From Cordylochernes scorpioides (Eukaryota > Arthropoda > Arachnida > Pseudoscorpiones > Chernetidae): a stretch of 64,000 nt of DNA. Every line of letters begins with the position of its first letter. Position 1 is the first letter of the stretch. The position numbers were made by a program, and so were the translations under genes. Below the pieces are notes generated by a model. That model was not told the origin of the DNA and did not search any database. It was given only the letters and a program-made list of their open reading frames with translations. Positions 55,110 through 64,000 of this stretch are shown one piece after another. Location of the stretch: positions 41,480,963 to 41,544,962 of the forward strand of contig CP092874.1 of NCBI GenBank assembly GCA_030710605.1, given 5' to 3'.

Positions 55110-55914
55110 GAATGCCGTTGTTGTTGTCGTGTTCAATAAAGAGCCTCAGATATATCCATGCATCTCCATCACAGCAGCAGCAATGTCCACATCTTAGGTG
55201 TGTAAAGCTGCTGCTCAGGGTCTATGTCTAATTTTTGCAAGGCTGCGGCCATTGCTGGCTATAAGAATATGTGGGTAGGTGTAAGTTCCACACCAGGACA
55301 ATTGTTGCATGCCCTATAGGTTCTTGTGCCATCTGGATGTATTTTCATTCCTTTATAGTGTTTTGTTCTAAGTCTTGTTATAGTTTTTGTCATTTTTCTC
55401 TCAGAGTTTATTTCGCATTTTGATCTTTTCTTATTTTTTCGCTTAATTATCTTGTATTTTGACAAAGAATCAGCGTCAAATAATGACATTTGTTCTTTCC
55501 TTTGACTCAACTTTCTGGCTTCCTTTGCCAATTCGAATGCCATTTCATTACCCCTGATCCCAGCATGGGCAGGGATTCATTGTAGAATGCAGTTATTCTC
55601 CAATGGTTCCAGTTGGGTAAGTAACGAGTGTATTTTCTGTGTGATTTTAGTATTGCCCTTCTGAATTTCTTCTAGAGCGGATATGGAGTCGCTGTATATT
55701 AAAATTCCTTCTGCTTGATGCAGGGATGGTTGGTTAAGGCATACATCAAAGGCTTTCCAGATAGCTGTCAGTTCACAAGTGAAGTTTGACGAAATCTGTC
55801 CTGCTCCATCTTTGATTTTGATGTTTGTTCCATCTTGCAGTATTATGTTAATTCCGGCCCCTCCATTACTCAGGGTAAGGTCTGAAGATCCATCTGTATA
55901 TGCTGTTGAAGGGC
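55110..55914 (-). pseudogene. RNase H and C-terminus of a non-LTR pol
   Basis: The minus strand from about 55936 reads RPRPSTAYTDGSSDLTLSNG (first Asp), FTCELTAIWKAFDVCLN (Glu), GILIYSDSISALEEI (Asp). After a stop it continues HAGIRGNEMAFELAKEARKL, where the usual final Asp (GNExAD) is Phe. The C-terminal zinc part is YRACNNCPGVELTPTHIFL (to 55259), followed by a 3' UTR with AATAAA-like and CAACAACAA words near 55120. RNase H removes the RNA strand during second-strand synthesis. RT is missing; the 5' side abuts an oppositely oriented EN. Confidence 0.85.
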
Positions 55915-58900
55915 GTGGCCTAGCAATTTTTATCAAGAATTTGTACTATGAGAACATAGCCGTTAATATTACAAACACATTAGACCTCGAAGCCCAAGGT
56001 ATCAAAGTCTACCTCAATCAAAACAAAGCCATCCACATATACAATATGTATCACCCTCCAAACAATACATTTATTGACGATGGAACAATTGCTCAATTTC
56101 TTACAGACAACACTATTATTGTAGGTGACCTTAATGCCACACATCAACTATGGGGATGTTCTACACCAAACCCAAGAGGCAAAATACTATCAAACATATT
56201 TGTCGACAATGCCTTCTCATGTGCTTAAATGATGGGAATCCTACCCATCATTCCTACAAGCTATAATACTGCACAAGCCCTTGATATAAGTTTTTACTAT
56301 CCTGACATTTTCCACAAATGCAAATATAAAATATTAAAACGTTTTGGAAGTGATCATTTGCCTAATTTGATAGAAATTAGCACCAAGACCAAAACTAGCT
56401 CAATTAAGAAAAATTCTGGAACTTCAAAAAGGCTAATATGATATTTTTCGAAAACACCATTATTAAAGCAGCCAAAGTTTCAATACCAAGAGGTAATATT
56501 AAGAAATGGATTCCAAATTATACACACCAGGCAAAAAATATTCAAAGACTTATAACTAAAGGAAATGAACTACAAAAAAGTGCACCCAAAACCAAAAATA
56601 TTGTAGAACTGAACTGAACATTGTGATTGCAAAAATAAAAAAAAAGATTATGCGTAAATGTGAAAAAGGAAAAATGGAAACAAACTTGTGAAAACCTGAA
56701 CCCAAGAAACCCAAATACAAAACTTTGGAATTGGGCAAAACAAATTGACAGAGTCCAGCCACAAACTGAAAACTCAAATATGATTAAGAATACAGATGAT
56801 ACACCAGCAATTAATGACAAAATTGCTGCCAATCTTTTAGGTGATTCATATCAAATAAGTAGTAAAATCAAGGTTGAAAAAAGACCCGAAAGATTATTCA
56901 TGACTGTAAAAAATGTCACCAGCACTCATAATATTTCCATGAAAAAATCAATATGAAAGAGCTAGCTTATGCATTAGAAAACACTGACCTAAACAAGACT
57001 CCTGGGCCAGATGGAATCCATGGCCGAATGATATCAAACTTGGGCAAAATTGGCAAAGAAAGACTTCTTAATATTTTCAATAACTCCTGGAAAACTGGAA
57101 AATTGCCTCAAGACTGTAAAAATGCAACAATAATTCCCATTAAAAAACTTGACAAATCTGCTGATGACCCAAAAAACTACCGACCTATTTCCCTAACAAA
57201 TATTTGCTGCAAATTAATGGAAAAAATTATACTCAGACGACTCACCTACCACCCCGACACAAGAAATCTCTTACCAGAAGAACAATATGGATTTAGGAAA
57301 GGACATGGGACAATAGACCAACTCTTATTTTTCACACAAAAGGTAAAAGATGCACAAAACGAAAAACCAACTAACCACACCATAGCTGCTTTTTAGACCT
57401 TACACAAGCTTTTGATAAGGTATGGAAAAACAAGTTAATTACAAAATTATACAAACATTTCAAAATTGATGGAAAAGCTATCACTTGGATAAATGATTCT
57501 CTTAAAAATATATAAATCAGGATCAAATATAATGGCACTCTATCTAAAACCTTCAAATTGTACCAAGGATTACCACAAGGATCAGTCCTTAGCCCAACTC
57601 TCTTCACCCTATTTATTGCAGGCATAGAAAAATAAATTTCACATAAAACCAATATTGGACTTTTCGCTGATGACATTATTCTATGGAGCAGCAGCACTAA
57701 CTGGAAAAAAGCTGAAAGAGATTTAACAAGACTCTTCTCCACCTAGAAAAATTTGCTAATAAACATAAATTAGAATTTAACCCCCAAAAATCTGAAACCT
57801 GTCTTTTTACTACCAATAAGAAACTATACAAAATAAGACCAAATATTATTCTGAAAGAACAACAATTGCAATATAATAAACATCCTAAATATCTCGGCTA
57901 CACCCTGGATCCAGAAATCAACTCCAGTAAGCATATTGAAGGAGTTGTTAGAAAAGGAAGAGACCGACTAAAAATCTTGAAATATATTTCAGGAAGAGTG
58001 GGGAGCTGAAGCAACAAAAATAAAATTAACTTACACATCTCTAATGAGACCTATCCTGGAATATGGATATCAAATCTATGGTACAGCATCTGAAACAAAT
58101 CTAAAATCACTGGAAAGGATACAACTAAGTACAGCTAGAATTATTACAGGTCTTCGAAAACCCTGCCCTAATGATATTGTACTTTACGAGGCAGACATTA
58201 TGCCCTTAAAGAATAGAATAAGCTTCAATCTGCCAAAATATATAAACAAAATCAAGAGTTATGAAAACAAACACAGAACTTTCAATTACATACTTAATTG
58301 GGAATCCAATCTAAGACTCAAAAAAAAAGGCCCTCTCCACCTGGCCAAAAGAAATGGATTTTTAAAATATAAAGTGGAAAAATATTATTTAGCTGAAAAA
58401 AATATCTCCATGCGAACCACTAACAAAATGTTATTTTTAATGCCACTTTAAATGAAACCACCAACAGACAATACCAAAATCCAGAATACTTAAAACAATT
58501 ATCATTAGAAATAATTAATATAAAATTCCTAAAAATGCAATAACTATCTATACCGATGGTAGCAGAGATGAGTTGGGACACACTGGCAGTGGCTCTCTCA
58601 TTAAAACCAAAATGGCATTGAGAAAATAAACAGAAGAAACCCAGAATTTTGCTCAGTCTTCAGATCAGAACTTATAGCCATCTAAGAAGTCTTAAAATCC
58701 ATCAGAAACATTAAACATCAAGATATATGGATTCTTACTGATAGTAAGAAGTCCCATACAACACTTGAGTCACACAGGGGAACTTAGAGACAAAGTAAGC
58801 AGGATCATAATTGGTTATCTCCAAAAACTCTCAATACCTCAAAAATCCACCTTCAATGGATACTCTTACATGTTAGCATTGAAGGCAATGAAGCTGCTGA

Positions 58901-59215
58901 TGCGCTAGCGAAAAAAGGCACAAAAGAACCCTTGCTACAGAAAAATAAACTTACTTTTAAAGAAATAGAAACAGTAGCCAAAATAAACAAGAACTGGAGG
59001 ATCCCACCTAAGCACAGTTGGTACACCCTAGAAGCAGATGGCTACCCAGACCTTTCGGTCCACAAGCCGGCATCCGAAGCATGCCCTTCGCTGCTATTCT
59101 GTTCAATTCATAAGCCAAGTAACGGTATCCAAGCTATTGATTGGACATTGTACCTTGAAACACCACCTCCCAGACAACGTGTCTGGAAGGATTTCTATAC
59201 CGGTGGCCTTTAATC
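55915..59215 (+). pseudogene. Non-LTR element D: EN, RT and RNase H, decayed
   Basis: Most of an ORF2. EN: GRGLAIFIKNLYYENIAV, IIVGDLNATHQLWG (56122 on), SDHLPNLIEIS. Linker with PRGNIKKWIPNY and KWKQTCENLNPRNPNTKL. RT: LNKTPGPDGIHGRMISN (56989 on), NYRPISLTNICCKLMEK, QYGFRKGHGTIDQLLFF, a shift near 57392, TQAFDKVWKNKL, YQGLPQGSVLSPTLFTL and FADDIILW with both catalytic Asp (near 57670). Thumb 58044-58451 (MRPILEYGYQIYGTASETN). RNase H: IYTDGSRD (58550), SELIAI, WILTDSKK and GNEAADALAKKGTKE (to 58932). At least six stops or shifts. RNase H suggests an I/LOA-type element and not Jockey proper. Confidence 0.9.
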
Positions 59216-61510
59216 ACAGCAAAATAGGAAACTATCTACTGTGTCCAGCAGGGACCGCGAGGAGGCAGACCCCGGTCGACTCTGTTCACTCACAGCTGAG
59301 GAAAAGCTCAGCTGCCACGTCGTGGGCTTTCTCAAGAAGCTTGCTGTGATTTCTCAGCAGCTTACTCTCGATCGCGCCCCTCGCCCTCCTTCTCTCTTCC
59401 TGCACACCCACTACCCTTGGACAATCCAAGACGTAGTGGCGTGCATTCACATCCCTTTCTCCACAGACGCAATCAGGATTGCTCTTAATTTCAAATCTGT
59501 GGAGACTTGGGGAAGAGCCCATGTCCCGAACTACCCTAATGAGTTTGTGGGACATTACCTTACAGAGGTACTTGGGTGTTGTTACCCCATTGAATAACTC
59601 TCTACCCTTCACAATGTTCCTCCATCTGTCCAAACATAAGTCCTGGAAGTGCCCCCTGATCCTCCTATAAACTTCTTTCTTGGTCACTGTGGTCCTCAGT
59701 GATCTACCTTTTAAGCATCCTGCCTTAGAGATCCTGTCTGCGAACTCATTACCTTCGATGAGGCTGTGTCTCCTAAACCAAGGGAGCTCCGGAGCCCGCG
59801 TCATCATCTCCAGCTCCTGGATTATTTGATGCGCGAGTTGCCCTTTCTCCAGATTGATGGCGACGAGGGCCGACATACAATCTGAATAGAGGCAGTCCAG
59901 GCTGAAGTTCTTCTCGGCACACACTCTGCGGGCTACCCTGATCGCAACCAGCTCGGCTGAAAAGACCAATTCGTCCACTCTGAGTGTTAAACTTTCTTGG
60001 AAGATCAGCTCTCCATTAGTGAAAATCACTATCCCAGCTCCAGTATTGGTTCCAGACCTACCCCCATCAGTGAAAACCTCCGTGCCATTCCCTGTCGGCT
60101 CTCCAGGACTCCAATTCCACTTTGGCAACCACTGCGGAGGCTTTCTTGGGTCCCTCTTCCATTCCAGGGCACCCGCTTCAAGTCCCAGGGCATCTTCCCT
60201 GTTCTCTTAGATCTTCTGTCTGATGGTCTCCTCCTCTAGTTTCAATCCCAGGGGAATAAGCCCAGCGAGGACCAAAAAGGCCTCACTGCTGGTAGTGCGA
60301 TATCCCCCTGTGATTCTGAGTGCCGCTGTCCTCTTCACTCTCTCTAGAGTTATCGCCACCTTCTGATCCCTGTTTCGGCGACACCAAGCCCTGGAAGCAT
60401 ATAGCAGGATTGGCTCGACACAGGAGAGGCAGAGGTTCCTAAAAATAGTACCCTCCTTCTCCCCCCCCCTGTTGAGAGCCAACCAGGACAGGCCTGCACA
60501 ACGCCTCCCTCCCTCTCACCACCATCTCCTCCGCCTGGTATTGCCAACCCATCTTGTCATCAATGACCACCCCCAGGATGGCCATCCTATTGACCAACGC
60601 TACCCTCCGTCCTTCGATCCCGATAGCCGGCTTGTGTTCCCATTTGATCCCTTTCCTTTTAGTTATTATGTCCCTAGGCTTAAAGCTGAGGGCTTTAGTT
60701 TTGGAGACATTGAACTTAAGGCCAGAGTCATGGGCCCAGTTCGAGAGAATTTGGAGAGAAGTTTCAACACACTTCTCAGCCTTCGCTCTCGAAGCAGCCT
60801 CAACAATGAGGAACTGGTCGTCAGCATAGAGAACCAGCCAGGCTCCCTCAGGGAGCTCCTCCTGGAAAACGGTCTTTACCAGGATATTCCACAGAATAGG
60901 TCCGCAGCAAGAGCCCTGGGGGCAACCCCTAGCACAGTTTCTTTCCAACTTCCGCCCACCAAAACTGAGGCTAATCCGTCTATCCCTCAGGAAGTCACGA
61001 ACCAAGCTGCACAAATTATCAGGACAACCCATGTCCATCAAATTTATATCAGCTTGTTGCTGTGGTTGTGGACTTCCATTCCCTAAAACCATGTTGGAAA
61101 GAGGAAAGGAGCTCATCACTTTCTAGCCAGTGCTTCAGTCGCTGAGCTAGTAGGCTATCCAGGACCTTACCTAGACACGCTAGTAAAGAAAGCATACGAT
61201 AATCATTAGGAGAATTACCCTTTCTACCAGACCTTTCGAGAAGCACTACTCGGGCAACCTTCCATGCCTCAGGAAAAGTACCAGTGTCCAGGCACCTATT
61301 GAATAACCTGGAAAGAAGCGATGGGTGCATCCTTACCAGGGCTTTAACGACCGTGTTATCGATCCCTTCGGGACCAGGAGATTTCCTTTTCCCGAACTTG
61401 AAAGCCGTCAGTTTCACCTCATTCTCAGAAAAGGGCGGATCTACCAAACCATAAGTGGTCAGAGAGATCTCGTCCTTTGGTTCCTCGTTTCCGAAGTGCC
61501 GATCCAAGTT
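59216..61510 (-). pseudogene. R1/LOA-like non-LTR element: RT, RNase H, zinc motif
   Basis: A GC-rich element on the minus strand, 5'-truncated. 61507-61049: FGKRKSPGPEGIDNTVVKAL, WKVARVVLLERSGRKG, YRMLSLLACLGKVLDSL, SFQHGFREWKST. 61119-60439: FGGRKLERNCARGCPQGSC and CGPILWN, VLYADDQFLIVEA with both catalytic Asp, FNVSKTKALSF. 60482-60207: SCVEPILLYASRAWCR. 60128-59286: RNase H with VFTDGGRSGT, VFSAELVAIR, CLYSDCMSAL and HSLIEGNEFADRISKAG, then CVCGERDVNARHYVLDCPR, the terminal zinc motif, to the stop at 59286. The 280-codon RNase H block is uninterrupted. Only about three frameshifts overall, so this is among the younger copies here. Confidence 0.9.
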
Positions 61511-61514
61511 GTTT

Positions 61515-61862
61515 TTATTTTGTCTTCTGCTTTCGAGCGAGTAGGTCTAGAACACATTCTCTCTGAATTTTCTCATTGTTGGTGGATGAAACAGCACCAG
61601 TGATTATTTTGGCCGATTTTGCTTGAACACTGTCTAGTCTTACTTTTAGTGATGAGCTTGAGGAGCCCAGACCGGTGTTGCATATTCCATTATCGGCCTT
61701 ATTAAGGTGGTATATGTTGTTCTGAGAATTCTGGGTTTTGTTCCCCAATTTGTTCCACATAGCCTTCTCAGAATGTTTAGTTTTCTGATAGTTCTATTTG
61801 AGGTGCTAATTATGTGTTCTGAAAATTCCAATTCCTCATCAATAATAATTAAAATAATTTTG
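61515..61862 (-). pseudogene. Jockey-like RT C-terminal fragment
   Basis: From 61831: MEFSEHIISTSNRTIRKLNI, RRLCGTNWGTKP, IRPIMEYATPVWAPQ, then in another frame VRLDSVQAKSAKIITGAVSS and the end ARKQKTK at 61515. This is the thumb and C-terminus of a Jockey-type RT, probably the missing 3' part of element B at 62125-64000, separated from it by about 260 bp of foreign sequence. It abuts the R1/LOA-like element directly. Confidence 0.8.
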
Positions 61863-61928
61863 TTGACATCTTGTCAATACATGCACAGTCTGCACTATTA
61901 AAAAAAGATAATATGCATTATATACACT

Positions 61929-62120
61929 ATGTACAATGAATATGGCGCCTCTTCCAGCGCTGCAGAGTTTGTGGAGAATCGCCAGTGGGTCTCCAGCGAC
62001 ACCACGCATTTTGCTATCTACGATGAATACGTAGATCGCGTACTTTGCCGCTTAGGAGATGGTGATGGCGTGGTCCTCGAGACCAACTTGAAAGATACAG
62101 GACTGCAGTATCACACCTAG
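61929..62120 (+). CDS. Unrecognised GC-rich open frame, possible host exon
   Basis: 63 codons from ATG 61929: MYNEYGASSSAAEFVENRQW, VSSDTTHFAIYDEYVDRVLC, RLGDGDGVVLETNLKDTGLQ, ending at TAG in CACACCTAGGTATTATGG. Composition and residue mix look like coding sequence and match neither flanking retroelement, yet the segment sits exactly where about 60-70 residues of the Jockey-like RT are missing. GTATTATGG after CCTAG could serve as a weak donor. It may be a captured exon or a short insertion. I do not recognise it. Confidence 0.35.
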   Translation: MYNEYGASSSAAEFVENRQWVSSDTTHFAIYDEYVDRVLCRLGDGDGVVLETNLKDTGLQYHT

Positions 62121-62124
62121 GTAT

Positions 62125-64000
62125 TATGGATTTCTAATTTTATCAATCGTTTGTTTGTTTATGCTTATTTTTTTGTTATATTTATGCCTTTTTCCCTGTG
62201 AGTGGAGAAGACGCATAGGTTTGGTTTTATTGGGTTTATGGTCATTTGGAGTTCCATTGCCCACTTCTCCAGTCCTCTCATTGATGTGTTCAGTATTTTT
62301 TACGACTTTTCTATGCTGCTACTTGTATACCATATGGTTATATCATCTGCATAACAGACAACCTTTGTGTCTTCAGTGAGGTAAGGATAGATGTCGTTAA
62401 TATATAGCAGATAGAGTAGAGGACTGAGCACAGATCCCTGAGTTACACCAGCCCATGTTCTTCCTTCCTTGGAAAATTCTCCATTGACCCGAACCTTTAA
62501 CCTTCTTCCCCTTAAGAAGTCTGCAATCCAGAAGTCTGCATGTTGTGCAGCTTTTCACGTAATTTTTCCCTCCACACTCGATCAAAAGCTGAGGTCATAT
62601 CAAGGAATATAGCCGTGGTCTTCTTTGGCGGTTTTTCCTGGAAAGAATCTATTATTGATTGAAAGAAGTAGAACAGTTGATCAGTCGTACAGTGCTGGGA
62701 TCTATAGGCAGTTTGGTAGAGGTTTATTTTATTATTGTTAGTGAGCCAGACTATGAGCCTAGAGTGGATAATTCGTTCTGGTATTTTACAAAGTTTGCTG
62801 GTGAGAGCAATTGGCCGATAGTTCTTGTATTCCTTGGCATCTTTGTTTGGCTTCAGTATTGGCACTATAATTGATATCTTCCAATTCTTTGGTAGTTTAC
62901 CAGTTTGCCATGAAATGTTCAGTATTCGTAGGAGTTGATTATTAGCTTTGTCTTCAAAGTGTTTGATCATTTAACCAAAGATTAGATTATCTCTTGGTGA
63001 CCTCTTGGATTTTTTTATTGATAAGTTTAGCTCATTCAGTGTGAAGTCTCTCGAGAAAATATCTTGTTGATGGAAGTTTCTTGCTTGTTTAACTAACTGG
63101 TTTATATTATTTTTAGAGTCCTGTCTTCATTCGTATAGTTGAGTATGGAAGTGCTTGAAAGATATTCAGCAATTATGTTAGCCATCTGTTTGTTCTCGTT
63201 CGCGCTGTTCTATTCATATCGGTTAGAGTATTGGAGGATTGGTGTTGGTGTTGATTGTTCTCTAACACTCTAATCATATTCCAGTGTTGGCTGTCCTTTC
63301 TTGGATCCATTTTTTTCGCAGAATTCTGCCATTTTTCTTGTTTGCATATCCAAATTTCTTGTTCTATTTTGTGACTAATTTCAATGAGTTCTTTCTGTTT
63401 TCTTCTGTGTTATTTTTTTAAGAAGTTCATTGATATTGTCTCTCTCTCTGAAATCACTGCCTCGATGTTGTGGTCCTTCCAGTAAGGTATCCACAGGTCT
63501 TTACGTCTACCTCTAGGTATCGATGCTTTTGCAGATTTTGAAATGTTCGAAGAGAATTTTTCCAAGTTTTTGTCAAGCGTTCTGTAATTCAATTTTTCGT
63601 TGCACAGTTCTTCAAGCTTTTCTGTGAATTTTTTTCAAGTCGGCTTTCCTAAAGTTCCATGTTCTTTTATTCTAATGGACGTTCTCAATTTTGAAGTTTA
63701 GGGTTGTTAAAATTGGTCTGTGGTCACTGATTGCACCTCTCATGATTTTCCATTGTGTTGTGGGTGCGATGTTGTAATTTATCGCTGTGATGTCTATTGC
63801 GGATTCTGTGCCTGTGGACTTAGATAGATGTTCTCTCCGTTATTTAACGGTGTAAGGTCGAGGTCTGTTAGCATGTCCTCAACCTGCTGACTTTTGTTAT
63901 CCAGGACAGGTGATCCCCAAATTGAACTTTTGGCGTTAAATTCGCCGAGTATGATTGTGATATCCGAAAACGCTTCACTTAATGTCTCTATTGTGTGTAC
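62125..64000 (-). pseudogene. Jockey-like non-LTR element B, EN and RT
   Basis: Second copy of the family of element A, on the opposite strand and cut by the window end. EN at 64000-63700: IETLSEAFSDITIILGEFNA (GDFN changed to GEFN), then RPILTTLNFKIE. 63592-63410: LEKFSSNISKSAKASIPRG, KDLWIPYWKDHNIEAVISER. RT 62970-62512: FEDKANNQLLRILNISWQTG, KNYRPIALTSKLCKI, RSQHCTTDQLFYFFQSIIDS, AIFLDMTSAFDRVWREKL (catalytic Asp), then in a new frame GVTQGSVLSPLLYLLYINDI and VVCYADDITIWYTSS (about 62330). It fades after VFSTHREKG near 62190. Better preserved than A, with YADD present. Confidence 0.9.

Noticed and set aside
55779-55914. N-terminal extension of the EN frame 55779-56228
   Set aside because: This part is antisense to a clear RNase H coding region; the EN begins near 55915.

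Overview
This is an AT-rich, TE-saturated stretch of a large eukaryotic genome, most likely an arthropod. The reasons are the repertoire (mariner, Tc1, Penelope, I-like, Jockey-like, R1/LOA-like, Tx1/L1-like and Gypsy relics, plus a repeated gene family I associate with arthropods and cnidarians), spliceosomal exon signals, and the absence of compact gene structure. I cannot fix the species; a chelicerate or a copepod-like crustacean would both fit. A run of exactly 100 N at 54141-54240 is an assembly gap. Almost every recognisable protein segment is a transposon protein broken by stops and frameshifts. Only five short pieces look possibly host-derived: 1590-1934 (-), 21064-21222 (+), 29984-30397 (+), 48594-48734 (-) and 61929-62120 (+).

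Layout. 1-5 kb: 3' half of a mariner, a candidate host 3' exon, a Tc1-like MITE and a Penelope-like inverted pair. 5.7-7.7 kb: a Penelope-like element (PLE) with RT and GIY-YIG endonuclease, bounded by inverted terminal copies. 8-12 kb: mariner 5' half, a 72-bp tandem array, a long hairpin and a compact LTR retrotransposon with a 4-bp target-site duplication (TSD). 13.7-15.2 kb: a rearranged PLE insertion with a 16-bp TSD, then a tRNA-Met/18S rRNA composite. 18.3-20.4 kb: a 37-bp minisatellite, a second hairpin, a second MITE and a tRNA-derived SINE. 22.8-27.9 kb: two related I-like non-LTR elements facing each other, one carrying a nested LINE tail with an 18-bp TSD. 30.6-32.4 kb: a repeated gene of unknown function. 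33.7-35.2 kb: a complete-ended Tc1. 36.4-39.0 kb: Tx1-like and Gypsy relics. 39.5-43 kb: mariner-superfamily fragments and a Jockey-like element. 44.4-47.5 kb: two tandem Tx1-like tails. 51.3-52.7 kb: a complete-ended mariner. 55-64 kb: a mosaic of four or five non-LTR elements.

The unifying theme is a set of hammerhead-ribozyme-like motifs (a CUGANGA-like strand, a stem II with covarying bases, then GAAA). They sit at the ends of at least three PLE families and in a separate dispersed repeat at 28.4 kb, where the seven core bases are intact. Hammerhead motifs in PLE terminal repeats are established knowledge. What looks special here is a recurrent CUGUAGA variant with changing but still paired stem II, and several families side by side. 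No host operon or pathway is present.
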